Part shown: positions 1-14,300 of the stretch, piece by piece
Layout of the letters: the number at the start of each line of letters is the position of its first letter
Numbering within the stretch: the first letter of the stretch is position 1
NCBI GenBank assembly: GCA_914767715.1
Contig: OU612070.1
Location: forward strand, 20,202,025 to 20,266,024
From: Membranipora membranacea
Lineage: Eukaryota; Bryozoa; Gymnolaemata; Cheilostomatida; Membraniporidae
Length of the DNA: 64,000 bases
Reading direction: 5' to 3'
The notes under the pieces: model-generated
Database searches by the model: none
Seen by the model: the letters and a program-made list of their open reading frames with translations, nothing else
What the model was told of the DNA's origin: nothing
Program-made: the position numbers and the translations under genes

Positions 1-1499
1 ATTCAATAACTTATCTATCAAAAAATTCATCTAGGCATAATATAATAGTTACAGTAGTAAAAATAAGTAGCTTTTAAATTATAGAATTGTAACCCCTTAC
101 CTTCAAACTGACATTGATAACAAAATAACCATTTACAATTGATACATCAAGTAAAAATTGAACGCATAACGATATAAAACATCTTTAAAGAGGTACCATG
201 AATAGTTTATCCATGTCCAAAAGTTGTCATTGTCTGATAGAGACAATATACATGTTCCATGGAGGGTGTATGTACTAAGAAGCAATAGTTAATTATGGGA
301 GTTGTGTCTTCAAATAAGGGATAACAATTGAATTAATTCATGTTTTCATTACATTAACTTACATACAATTGTTCAGGTACTATCTATTACCTGGTGAAAT
401 AGACCAGGAAAAAATCAGCTAGAACGGAGCACCACAGTATACCATTACTTCAATCTAAGTGAGTCCTTGTATATAGTTCTGGAATAACTATATAAATATG
501 TATAACTACGACTTGGCTGAGCCTTTAGGGCTATCTGGTGGTGTAGAAAGGTGTTTAGTGGAGGACTTCCTGTTTCTCATTGAGAGTCGTCTGATCATGC
601 GAGCAGGAGCGAACGAATCATCACGATCTTCTATAACGAGAACAATTTCAAGTAAGGGATAAAGCATTGAATTCCAGTGTGAATCACTTCGGTAGAATAG
701 GGCTGTCTTAACAATTAGTCAAAAGCCAAGCTATCATGGGCATTCAATTTCAAAGTATATTTCTGAATATGATTTTTTTACATTGTGTTTTTTGTGGCGT
801 TTTTCAGTTTACCAAACGACTGCTGCGGTAGTAGATTCAAAGTTGTTTTATACGGATACTCAACAATCTTTACAGAAAAACACGACACACTTTGTCATGC
901 TGAGAGTAAATCGAATGTTCATCCAATCATGCTGTCACACCGAGCATCATTATGCACCATCACATGCTCACGAGATATACACTGTTGTAAAACATCATGT
1001 CTGTCGGGACTTCCAGACGTTGCACACATGTAGGATATTAGGTGAGGGGTCCCATTAAAAACCAGAGCACATTTACTGTAAAGATAAGCAGCAGTTATAG
1101 TTCCTGTCCATACGTTGAGTAGCCTGCCATATCTAAGTCATGGCAAAATTATCTTGAGTAATTATTTGGTATATTCTGTTGCGTCTAAAGTTAGGACTTG
1201 GCAATCGTGAAAGACAGTTATGTTGAAGTCAATCGAGTTTTAGATGAGGAGTAAACAGGTAGTACACATATGACACGTAACAAATACTATGCATATTTGC
1301 CAGACCCCTTTGCTATCTACCACAACTTCGCTATGCTTCCTTCATAGAAATATAATTCTTACACACTCAAACATTCAGCATTCCTAAAACCACAGATAAC
1401 CTAAAACCTATCCTAAACAGCAAGTGTTAATGTAGCAAAGCCTTGTGTTGTTCCAAAACCTGAGCGCATAACATGAAATGGGCAGCTACCTAAACCATA

Positions 1500-1541
1500 C
1501 GCGACATCTAAATATCTCTACGCGACATCTAAATATCTCTA
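1500..1541. repeat. Perfect 21-bp tandem duplication
   Basis: cgcgacatctaaatatctct plus a final a is repeated twice without change. Confidence 0.85.
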
Positions 1542-1873
1542 CACAGCAATAATATATATCCTAATAAGAGAACTAGAGAGAGATCTACGTAAAGCAGGAA
1601 TTGTCAGCCCCTCTACCATACATATAAATCTAAATAAGTAACACAATGCTGTCAGCGATGCGGGTAGTTAACAAACTTATATGAGAGAAATACAGCGTAA
1701 CCACATAAAAGCTTGTAGAATACCTGATGCTGGGCGGAATGAACTGACTGATGTCAGCTCATCAACTAAGTTAAAAACTGCCAGGGCTTTCTATGCGAGT
1801 CTGAAAACAGTAACAATAATACAATCACAGCTAGTCACTTGCGGGCTGGTGATTAGACGGACACACAGTAGGC

Positions 1874-1966
1874 TAGTTCAAGTTTCAGTTTTTGCTTGAA
1901 TTCGGAGTTGCTCCCCCTTTGAACCACACTAGTAGAATGGGAGCGACTCCGAATTTGATCTAATAG
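1874..1966. mobile_element. Palindromic MITE family A, truncated copy
   Basis: Left part reads ttcggagttgctccccc and right part gggagcgactccgaatttga then tctaatag. It has the same body as the other family A copies but degraded termini. It lies in the gene-free region below RALGAPA. Confidence 0.6.
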
Positions 1967-3070
1967 TAAACAGGGTAAGGAAAGCTCTCAGGCAATGATA
2001 TCTTAGAAGAGAAGGGGAGGCAAGAACACACACAAGGTGCTCAGGAGTCATTTCTTGTATATGAGAGAAGAGAGGGGTTTGAAATATGGTGAGAATATCT
2101 GAGGCTCTTATCGAGGCAACTGCAGCAGTTCGCAAGTCGGAACATATTATACAGTTAGCAGAGTTGGGATTGTCTCGGACAGAATTTTTTGTAATTTTAA
2201 CTTTATACAAATGTCTGAATGATAAAACATTTCATAGTTGGAGTCATACTTAAATATTTATATGTTTATGGTTGGAATTCATCAATTGCATGGGGCAGAG
2301 AAAATATTCATGGCATGTCACTCAATAGAGAAGTTTGAGGGCTAGTAGAGAATCATGCACGATGCAGTTATTTACGGGTCAGCATGCTTTGTCAGCTACT
2401 CACAAATATTATCAACATATACGGATAAGATCCTTAAGACCTTATATGGACGCTGCCGACCCAGCCTTAAGGCAGCACAGGTGCAGAGACAGATGTGTGA
2501 TATACACGACGAGTGTGAGAGTAGTGATCAATAGAAGATTGTTTTGCCAATCTTGTATGCAAAGTTGATCGCTATAAGAGTGAAATATGAAATATTGAGA
2601 GCATACAAGTAGGCAGGGGGAGGTAATCTAGTCAGGAGTTATCTTCTCTGAAGGCTTTGAAGCAAATTTTTTAAAACATCCGTTCATGCTTAAACCTAAA
2701 AGCTGACAAAGCGGAGATGGCACTAGAGTCGTTTTGCGCGGAGCAATATACGGACAGATTTGAGACATGTTGTGGGGTATTCTAAGCACTGCACTGTTTC
2801 ATTTCAAGTTGTATAGGCTCATGCAAATTTACAAAAAATACTTGCTGACCTCTTCATTATCAGCATACCTTAAATAACGGTGAGTTATAGACCCCCTCAC
2901 TTTGCTAGGCCTCCACTCCCCTTTCAATGTCAGACCCACGACCACAGAATATAGATTGGTTTACCCGAGATCCACTATATCACAGTCTGAAGGTTTGTGT
3001 CAGTGGAAAGTTTATAAGGCACCTGCCATCAAACTGACTAAAAGTGTACATTGTTGTAATATAAATGATG

Positions 3071-5391
3071 CTATGTACTGAGTGAGAGCATACCTTTGGT
3101 TTTGACACCATCATGTGTGTCATGTTCTAGTGCAGCATCAGAGTCAGTACCTTCACTCATATGAGCTGGTATATAACCTGTAATGATAGAAATATACTGT
3201 ATAACCTGATTATTATTGTGGAGGGGTTTTGCCTCTGGTAGAAAGCTCTCACCTCTCAATGAAATTCTGGATTCAAATGAGAACATTTAGCTTTAAGAAA
3301 AATATTCAAATATAGTGTGCTCTTTGTCATTATTTCAATATTATGAAAATTGGTTTAAATGATGTAATCCAAATGTGGATAATATTCTTTGCACAATAAA
3401 AAAAGACAAATTTTTTGATAAAATGCGAGTTCTCAAACATACCGTGATCAGCTAGTGCCGGAGCGAATATTCCAGCAGCGTAAGTCTCAAATGTAGCCTC
3501 CTTCCTGCATTCCCTAACCACTTTCTCTAAACTGTCAGTCCGTACTTGGAAACTAAACAAAGTATTTAGTCAAGGAAACACAACAAGATCTGCTCCAAAC
3601 CCAACGCATGGCTTGAAACAATGGATCATGATGTGCATCAGTTATACTTGATAAAGTAATAGAGTATGGAGCATGGATCATTTATGTGCATCAGTTATAC
3701 TTGATAAAGTAAAAGAGTAAAATTATAGAGCTCTAACTGACAATAAACCATATATGACATGCGGGCAAAGGAGCATTACCGAGAGCATCCAGTGTGGGCA
3801 AAGACGGAACTCAAAAGATAAGCACGCCATACTTAGAGAATAAGTCAAAGAGATGTTCTCAGTTTCTACACAATATAACTAAAGAGATTTGGATACCCTA
3901 ATAATCAACAATTGTAAGAAGAATACCGAAACCAGTGAGAAAGCTTACAGTTGACATCTCAATGGCATTGGGGATTGGATGTACTTGTATATTTGGTAAG
4001 ATAAAGGATACAATGGTTTGAAGTGAGGTATTGTAAGTCTGTGTACTCTGCTGGCGTTTATTGCTGTATGTTTGACTAGTGTAGGCAGTACTCTCTCACT
4101 AACTATAGCACCATCAAACAGAGGCCCAAAATATGGCACCTGTCAAATATCAGACATAGTATGATAGTAATCACTGTTCTCACTTAGAACTAAGGATAAC
4201 AGCCAGGTGTAGGTGTCCAAAACTTCTGCATTTTAAAAACTAACCAATTTTAGTCAGGTTGCAATAGGATATTCTTATGGGCCATAATTCCAATTTCCAT
4301 AGAGTTGAAAATTATATTAATATAATCTTGGTCAGAAAGAATGGAAGATATGATCATTCAAACATCAGATGGATTTGAGTATCAGGGAGAAGGCCATTAT
4401 TGGTTGATTATTTTGCCAAAATTTGGTATAGATAAAAAAAACATAGTCAGGTCTACCGACTTTTTTACCCTATGATCATCTAATGAATAAAAACTAGCTT
4501 TTTCACAATTCATACCATACCTCTGCTTTCTTATCAATCTGTATTCTGTAGAGACCAGATTTAAGTGGATAAATGATAATAATAACATCTCCAAACTCGG
4601 TAGGAATTATCCCCCTTCTGTACTGCCTGTAGTGTTCGCTCCATACTATATGTACCTCATCATTACCTATGTGTCTCAGCTAAGATATATAAACATCCAT
4701 ATAAGTTACATGTGTGTATATGGCGTGATTTTACATGAAGCTGGCATACAGGGTAAAGGTTTGACAATATCCATATAATGAACTTGAAAAATCAGTTTTA
4801 AAGTAGCTTGCATCATTTCAGAAGGTTGTTACTGTGATATCAATCCATGCATAATGCAAAAACTGCTAGACTTTAAGCTAGATTCAATTACTGACCAAGT
4901 GTTATATACTATTACTATTACGACACCATAAAGATTATTTTACCCCCATTTTACAATGATTTCATAGTAATGGTTTCACATTAAAATAATGTGTATGTTC
5001 AGGTAATCATGTTTGAGGCGTTTCTGGCGCGTACAGCTTTCCTATGTGTTTATATAAAAATACTTATTCTGTATAATATTATATATTCATATGTTTATTG
5101 TTTACACTTACCTTTTTATGTCTCTCATCATCAGACTGAGCAGGCATTCTTGTAGATACATGATACATAACTTCCAGTGTACTGGTGCAGTAATACGGAG
5201 CTGTAACCCCGTTACTGCCATTCCTCTGTAACCCTCCGATAAATCCCTCGTGGGTAGCTAAATCCACCTCCCAGCCGAGTCCCCCGACAAACTGCTCAAA
5301 CTTAGCCGAGCCACTCGGGTTAGATAATATTGACTGTTTATCTTCCTGACCGAAGCCGACATACACAACAGCAAACTTGTGTGTCTCTCGG
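3071..5391 (-). other. RALGAPA1: RALGAPA exons 39-43: RapGAP catalytic domain and C-terminus
   Basis: Exons: 5391-5112, 4679-4521, 4139-4012, 3552-3443, 3177-3071. This is the tuberin/RapGAP-type GAP domain, about residues 1747-1950. Exon 39 carries [19 protein letters not shown] and [19 protein letters not shown]. Exon 40 carries [16 protein letters not shown]; its Asn, about residue 1846, lies where the family has the catalytic 'Asn thumb' that replaces an arginine finger. Exon 41 carries [12 protein letters not shown] and TAINASR. The active site therefore looks intact. The final exon ends at a TAG at 3071-3073, but it contains a plausible donor (AAAG|gtatgc) before that stop, so a longer or alternative C-terminus is possible. 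I found no AATAAA or ATTAAA on this strand downstream. Confidence 0.92.
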
Positions 5392-8300
5392 CTGTAAATA
5401 AAAAGTGACTGGATATCAACGCACATACATACCAAGTATATATCTTATACATTAATTGTTAGCTCCTTACAGTGCAATATCGGTTAATCTATAGTTATAT
5501 CCATGTTTTCTGTAGACTGGTATTCATCTAGAACAAGTTTGATCCAATCTCCCCACAGTCCGGTCATTCCTATTCCACCGGTGGGCCAGCGGCAGCTGAA
5601 GCCCTAAATCAAGCGAATTGGATAAAGGATTGATCTAATATTTATCAGTGCAATGCATAGAGAGCTGTTTTTTTGATTTTCTGAGATAATCCACTTTTGC
5701 TAGCAGGGTTTTAGGTCAGGATAAGATAAAGATGTTATTATAATTTAACACCTTCTAATCAAACTCACCAGTTCTGTGTGTCGAGATGTTTTATTTCTCT
5801 CAGCAGTTTGTCATTCTTATTGAGCAGGTCGTATTTCTGTCTTGTATCCCAGCTGAGATATCCGAGCTGATTTAGGAGTTGCCTGCACACTGTATATGGT
5901 GTAGTGGTAGGGGTGTACAAGGCTGTTCTCTCACGGCTAACTTTCAACCTGCAAACATAACCGCATACCATCGGTTAGATTTCTGTGAGGATTTCAATCC
6001 ATTAACCTGTATTGCTCTCATAGCTCAATTGATATTACAATTCCGGTTATGTTTCCATAGATTTTGACCTATCTTTACATTAATATAAAAGTACGGAGAG
6101 AGATACACCTGTGTGTGCTGGGGTGGAACTGTCAACCTTGTAAGCTCCCCCGATGGGACCAGAACCCACGAATCCTTCGGCACCAATCACCTGGCGGGGA
6201 ATATCAAGTGTGCTAACCGATTGTCCATCCGTTTGCGTCATATCGACATCCAAATACCAGAGGAAACATATTACAATTTGATTGGAGTATTGACTGTTAC
6301 CTGAAGTCTGATTTGTGTTCGGCCTGTGCTCCCATCTCTGTCTGTTCGTGATTAGCTGATGTGACCTTGACCTGCTCCTCTAGAGAGGAAGTGACATCAT
6401 CGATTGAGTGATATGGTATATCGAGAGGCTCACCAGGCAGTAACTGACACTCAGGACTCGACTCAGCTATGTGCCTCAATATCTACAGTAGATTGACAAA
6501 TGTAAGCTGATCTGAGCATTTAAGTGACTGGTGCCGCTAACCTCGATGGCACCATACTATATATCGTCAAAATAGTGCTTTTGAGAGTCAATCCATTTCT
6601 CGCCAATCGCCTTTATATCAAAATCAGTGACACGGTCATAATTGAGAAGAAGAGTCAGATTGTTTAGCTGAAAGTAATGCCTGTCTTGACATCTTTGTAT
6701 CAATGCCTCTGCCTTATATTCATATATGAAATAGAAGAATCAAAGCCTCCAATAAATCGTTGCATTCACTCACTCCGGTTTCTAAAGTCACAGCTATTGG
6801 AGCTGATGCTAGAGACTAAGAAGTTTGGAGGTAACTTTGCAGGTAAAAACTCATACTAACACCTCCCATAATCAGTGTAAGCAGTTGCCCAGAAAATTTA
6901 AAACACTTTTTAAATCAACAAACCTTATCTAAGGGATCATCACTGGGTGGTAGAGGATGTGACATCACACTAGCTATGCTGCCGAGCTCAGAAACGCTGC
7001 CTTCAAACATACCCTCAGAGATACTAGTTTGTGAGAATGCTGTGAACAAAAAGATCATCAAAAGTTTTACGGATTGAGATGTATTGAAAATAAAAACAAT
7101 GAGAGGGTACCTTATCGTGAATATATAGTTGGGGAATTATGAATTTGGAAACATATACATAACAGTTCGTCTTCGACAAGCATATTAATTGATTTGGCAC
7201 AGTAATTTGGAGTCATTCTCCCCTTTAACATTTACATCATAAGGAAGGCAACTCAAACTTAGCGAATCAGAGAGGAGGCTGATTCCGCCTGCAAATGCAT
7301 GAATTTCACATCACTGGCGTGGCGTTTATATCACCCGAATCCAAACTTACATCTCTTAATAGTGGTAGGACCAGCTTGTTTTGTCTCATACACCATAGTA
7401 CCACTGAATGAGTATCTGCCTGTTAGATCTCTAATCAGTACCCGAGCTGTAGATTTGGGTAGAGTGGTAGAAGCAATAGGGCAGAGAACATCTCTCTATA
7501 AAATAGCATAACCAATGAGTGTGTAAACCTGGCCTCTTACGATATCTCAAAGCATGAATGCATTACCACATTAAGAAATTTAGAACATTTCCAATGATTT
7601 CTTTGTAATGGTGTAAGAGTCAATTTACGAAACACTCAACAGTTGTGAAAGGTTTGACAGAGGTTTGCGCATCGTCACCATTGTTAACAGATATGCTGAC
7701 AGCAGCCTCAGCTGTTTCTTCGCGGTTAGATCAGCAGTTGCAACCTCAGATTTACATCATGTCGCATCACTAACATATAAGCCCTGAGCATATTTTAATA
7801 GGATTGATAAGTATTTATAATCAAATTTAGGATCTGCTGGTTGCAACCGCTGCTAGTGTGATTAGACTGAGCATATTACTCACCTTTTCCATTTCCATGA
7901 CGGAGATGATAGTAGATTTATTATAGACGAACATTTGAAGATTTGGTGAGTCAAATATATCTTTAGTCATCTCCGGCCCTTTCTCCGACCCGGCAGCGGA
8001 GGTCTGATCTTGTTGCTGTATCAGGTCGTGACATTCCTGTAGAGACGTGTATGTGTGAGTCGGTACGGAGCCGGCGGGGAAGTGACTTATCAGATTCACC
8101 AGATGTCTCATCACCTGTCAACAGAAATAAACGTGTTAGTCAAAAGGTTAAAATGTGTCTAACGCAAACAAGCTGATGATTTACTAATGGAGTTAAATTT
8201 AAAACAATATCACCACATTTAACTTAGTTGGTCATTTGGACAAGAAAGAGTTCAACAGCTTAGACTAGACATATTAACACCTTCATTAGTTGTCTTATCG

Positions 8301-11300
8301 ATGCAGATTTGTTGTTTGGCCCTTTACTGAGTTCTATAACTGTAATGGCTATTTTTTCTTTTTACACGTCAGTTTTCTGATTACCTTTTTCTTCAATATC
8401 AATGAAAATTATGCCAATACAGTTTGAAAAAGATGGTGTGGATGTTCAAATGATTTGTTGTAAAACCACAACCCAACCCATTTGCTCTTCTTAACTTTAA
8501 ATGAGATAAGAAGTGTAGAGAAGACACAGTAGCTGACATACAAACTTAGCTGCCGATGAGACTGATGTTTGTTCATATGCTGACTGATCGAAGGCATCAC
8601 TTCTGTTTAGAGATTTCATAGGGCTGTTAGTACACACTGCTACGGACATCATAGACTCTAAATCATACTCCTGACTGAGTCCAGGATTCTGTGAGCCTGT
8701 AGATCTGTCTACTCCAGCTGATATCACCTCTAGTATCTGATAAAAATAATAATAATAATAATAATAAAAATATAATACAATTCAATATATTATAATCACA
8801 TTAATAAAGTAGCTCACTGTCATGTGCAGGCAAATCGTCAGCATGATTTCCTGCTCTGGCAGGGGGGTCGTCAGACGGGGGCCAAGGGTCTTTTGGGCTC
8901 AGACTAACTTAATAGTAGTGTTTTTCCACAGAAAAATTGATAAAGATCAAGATCTGCAGTAACAGTATCCCTACAAGTACCCATATTTGCAAAATGCGCG
9001 AGGATTAAAAAGATATTGATCATGACAGTTGTTGGTTCATACAGTCATCACCGTCATGTGCAGTCAACAGCGGCATGATTTCCTACCTAGAAGTGGATTG
9101 ATGAATTATCATTAAAAGATCAAGATATCCAATAACCGGGTCCCTAGAAGTGCCCATTTTCGCAACATATGTGAGAAAAAATATACTGTTGATGAAGATT
9201 GTTGATAAACTAAGACTGTGCAGTCAAATCATCTCACAATATCTTAAATAGAAGGTGGTGTTTTTCCATCACAGATGATGATGATGATTATTCCTACCCA
9301 TATATGATACATGTGTGAGGAGAAATATATTATATAAATATATTATACAAATATATTATATAAATATATTGCTGATGACTAGATGAGTGATAATTACCTT
9401 GAGAACTTTACCGATGACACATTTGCCGCTCTCGTCTTTCTTCACCAGGTCGTTAAGTGGTAGATTCATACACCAGCGGAGAAGACACATCATAATAGAT
9501 ACGACCAGATTATCATCCAGGTTAGAGTGGGAAAATACATGATTATGGAATGTATTAACGATGGTCTGCAAATAGAATAACCACAACATGATGTATATGA
9601 CAAAGTGATAAAATGACTCATATTGTATGAGAAAGAAAATATTTGAATCACTCAAATTGACTAAAGGTGTGTTTATGCAAGGAGATCTCTAACTCCTTGG
9701 TTTATGAGTGGATGATTCTGAGGCCATGTGCTGAAACGGCCAATTTGGTCAAAATCAAACACGGCTAAGTTTTTCGACTGGCAAAAATTTGTCATTATTG
9801 CAAAGTGTGCAGCTACGGACTTTTCAGGGAATCAGCATTTCAATAAGTAATTCAGTAAAAATCGTCCAGGCATAAATGCTACTAAAACTTAGCCGTTTTA
9901 TTCTGAGCCACATTTGGTGGCATAAAAATTGCCGAGATTACTACTCCGGGCTGAATGCACGTTAACAGAATTTCCATCATGCTTTATATCAGAGTCGGAA
10001 TAGCTCCGTAGCTTTCAAAATCGAGTCAAAGCTGCGATATATCTTATTCTTACCGACACTATTTTGACAGGCAGTCCTGATTCATATCTCTCTAGCTCAG
10101 GCACAAAATCACTCAGTAGTAAGAGCATATCACACGCTACCCAGGCTACCAACTTTGTGTTGAACTGTAAATGTGTATACAAGTTGGAGGTATTAAGAAA
10201 CGAGCATAGAATTGATCGAATCCAAGCTGAAATTTTGTTTCTCACATACTTATATGGAAACTTCAATAAACATGAGTAATAAAAATTTACCTGACAACAG
10301 TGATCACTGCGTTATATGATACTGTTGAAACTGGGCCATTTTCAGTTCAGTAACCAATTAAAAAGAATGAGCGGCCCGTCGACTGTAAAAATGTCATTCT
10401 ACACAAATGAAGTTGTTTTATTTAGGCTACTATGTCATAGACATTATACAATGTTTGTGACTAAGAAGGCTCTGTTATTTGATTGACGTCATATTGACAC
10501 TGTTTAAAACTTTGATACTTAGGGGGGATATAGCTGAATAAAGGTACCAACCCTTAGACTGACTAAAAGTACATTGACAGCTTCTCTGAACTTTGGATGT
10601 CTCTCTCCAGATAATATCTCCTCTACTAAGAATATACCAAGTGAACTCAGAGCCACACATCTGTAACCAACAAACAACTTAAAGTATTATTTCGTAGATA
10701 TATAATATATATTATATGGACATAGGGATCATATCAGTCCGGTACAAGCATGGCTTATTATGAATGGTTGCTAGATCGCATTTCTCGTGTTCGATTAGTC
10801 GACAAATTCTATATCAATGGATTTTTTTACAGACAAAATTTCAATAAAATGTTGTAATTTGAAAGTTGGATTACAAACTTATACACACTGTTATCTTAAA
10901 AAAATCCCTCAACATCACTGCGACTATTGAGATATAAGTTATGGTTATATGAGTTATCAAATCCTTCTCTGGTAAGGACAAATATTCACAACGAAATAGC
11001 TCAAGATTGAATATAGCATTATTTGTCAATATCAGGAGTTCTGAGTTACATAGCCTGAAGTACAGACCACGCAGCTACTCACTTACCTGGCTAAGCCAGC
11101 CGGCTCTTTCCTGCCGGCATCTAACAGAACGGCTAGCACCATTTCTTTGAGTTGATCAGGCTCCATCTCGTTACGACGAGTTCCCTGTGTTAATACTTCT
11201 ATCACCCCAAAGTGATTGGGGAAGCACACCATTGTACCTAATAAGGTTATAGCTTCTCGACGCGGCACCTAAAAATAATTATAATAATATATAATATTTG

Positions 11301-14300
11301 AGGCCCCTTTTTATGGAAAATAATGTGATTAATGCTAACAGTAGAATTGGAATCTTCACATTTATTTAGCGCACTCCTGTACAAGGTAGGGGTGAGCAAG
11401 CTAGGGTTATAGCTTTGCGACGAGGCACCTAAAATATGTTGTCTCAACTCATTATTCCGGATGTAAACCCTAGTAGATAGATTCCCCCCAGACTCTTTGC
11501 CCCGGCCTTGAAGTAGCTAAACTTAAAATTTTGAATTCGCAACAACATTGAAAAGTGTTTAAATACTGTTTGCTCTTTCATGTCAGTATCCATGATTTCT
11601 GATTTTACAATAAAATAGAAAGATGCTAGAAAACTGCATTGCAATATATTTTTTGTGGGGTTGAATATAACTTGTATTCTTAGATTTTGTTAAGCCAATA
11701 TAGTACGACTTTATGGATGTTGGCTGTATTTAATAGGTTTTGAGGTCAAAATAAGGGGGTTTAAATTGAAATTATGCTTTGTGTATTGCTGAGTAATGCT
11801 GCTTTTGAACCTTGATGCTGGGACCTTCGGGATTTTGCTTATTCATAGTGATGCTAGCTCCTTACTTTATAATTTCACTGACGGATTAGTTTTTAATGTA
11901 TTTTATTTAATCTGGATATGCAGTTAATCCGATATTATGATTATAATCTTTGGTCAAGTATAATATGTTGGTCGTTGATAATCTTGGAGAACAGCAACGC
12001 TCTACCCTGTGCATAATGGATGTGATGGTAATAATCAATTTCAATTTAAATTACAGATAACGTTATTGTCAGCGGTGCTGATAGTAGCTGCCACCTTGGT
12101 ATCAGGCCAGGCTGGATTGAGCCCTGCTCTACGTGACAGGAAGGCTGCTCAACAATTGAGAAACAGATTTGCCCGACTATGGTTCTGTCCTAGAACAAGT
12201 TTGATCCAATTTGCCCGCAGTCTGATCATTCCCATCCTACTGGTGAGCCGGCGCGGCTCAAACCCTAAATGCAGGAATATTGGATTGCGCTTGATCTATT
12301 TCAGTGCCAACTCATGTCATCGGACAGTTTTGGGAGGGGGCAGGGAAGTTCATTGATAGATCTAAAATTAATAGCTTTTATTATATAATAATATATCATT
12401 TGTCCCTACCATGCCCCACAAGCTTCAGATTTGACTTACTATGTCATTGTCATGATATAGTAGGGTTTCCCAAGCTTCAGATTCAGCTTGCAATGTCATT
12501 GTCATGATGAAGTAGGGTTGACATGAGGCTGCCAAGGTATCAAAATTCTATGATCCTAAGATTTTTTGCATAGAGATGTGAGTAAACTCATTAGATGAGA
12601 TAACTCAGCACAAAGCAGAGTACTTACCATTTTGATAGCTTCTAGTGAGAGCACTGAGTGTGCTGCGTTGAGGATATCCAGTATAAATAAGTTAGATCCA
12701 GGTAAGTCTAACCCAAATAGCAGGGGTGTACAGTGTCGTACCAGTGTATCAACAATACGCTGTTAATATGACAGCAACACATTAATTATTTTGAATGAAT
12801 CGAAAATTGAAAGTAGTTTATGATCATCTGATAGCTTAAACATTGGGCCAACTTTGTGAGATGGTTATGGTTATACATTAACACCAGAGTTAGATATCTT
12901 TCCAAGACTTGTGGTTCAACCAGATTTCCTCAATAGGTGGAGACTGGCAGCCGTTTAACACATATATTAGCTCAAATTAGCCCAAAACAAGGGTGGTTAA
13001 ACCGAACCATAAGGCTATTTTCCTTTTCTCATTTACTGGCAAATAAGGCCTTAGTAGCTGACACAGATGCTGAGGTTATATAATTTCTAGATGGAGTAAG
13101 ATGACAAATATGTAATATAAAAATCATAACTAAAAGTGGATGAAACCCTCACTAAAAGTGGACCGTCCCAAACTAAAACCGGTCCGTCCCTTACGTAGAT
13201 CATGTACTAATGACTGTTACCTGTTCCTGTGTCAGCAGGGCTTTATGTAACAGCTGATAGAATCTAGCTAACACAAGAGGAGACATGGACTGGTAATCGT
13301 ATCTCAGACACATCTTAGCCAGCATCTGTAGAGATATTACTTTACTAGAGAGAAACTCCGGCCCCAGCGACATACACTGTCAAATAATAATATATAATAT
13401 AATATGTAATATAATATATAATATATATCAGATATCCAGGGCATAATAAACTAAATTACATCACAACACAGAAGGCCTTAATTGGATCTTTGGACTGGTA
13501 GCAGCAAGATTTTCAAGGTAGGTGACACCCAATACATATAAATATAAAGAAGTATTTATATAATATTTAATGTGACACCTAAGCTAAGTTTCTGTGAAAT
13601 AGTTGAAATTGAAATGTCTAGTAACACAAGTTATGAGTTTCTCAGGTGCGCTAATGGTCACCTTGTAATACAAAATCTAACCAGATTCTGTTCTACATTT
13701 AGCGTGAAGACCACAGATATGGATCATTTATAAAATTACTTCAATCATTTGGACTGGTTGCAGCAAGACTTTCCAGGTAGTTGACACCAATATAAATAAA
13801 AATGAATAAATAGGTATTTTTATGTTAATTGCGACATCTAAGACGCCAGTTTTCCTGTGAAATTGTCACGAAAACGACTGATAGAACAAGATATTGCTTT
13901 CCCTGGTGTGTTAATGGTTTCCAACCAAAACCAAATCTAACCAGATTCTGTTCTACTTTTAGCATGAAGGCAACAGATATTGATCATATTTAGAAGGGAA
14001 ATTATTCATCTACGTATTTATTGTATAATTTTGTTGCCTGCATGGTCATATCCTCAATACTTTCCGTGATTGAATTACTCAGTCCTGTCATAATTCTAGA
14101 CGAATCACTAGTACTAGTATTGAGTATATATTTAAACTACACAACACTTACCTTGAAGCATACAGAGAAGAAGTAGAACACAGGAGAAGATAACTCTCCT
14201 TGTTCCTGTGAGAATGTGTTATCTGCTGATACGTTCATGTTATCACTCAACTATAACAAAACAAAACAATTAAATACAATACACACTACAAATGTTGTAA

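Larger units (their letters stand above)
1..3070. other. Gene-free flank downstream of RALGAPA
   Basis: No conserved coding sequence seen. ORFs here (785-1033, 1929-2210, 2335-2568) are short, unlike coding and have no splice partners. It contains a MITE family A remnant and a 21-bp duplication. It may include the RALGAPA 3' UTR. Confidence 0.5.

Noticed and set aside
1929-2210. Minus-strand gene of 93 codons
   Set aside because: Overlaps a MITE remnant at its 3' end and shows no family resemblance or splice context.
5079-5435. Single-exon ORF of 118 codons
   Set aside because: It is RALGAPA exon 39 read through its splice sites, not a separate gene.
6541-6672. A constitutive RALGAPA exon
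   Set aside because: Its inclusion breaks the frame, while direct joining of the neighbours gives a family-like sequence.
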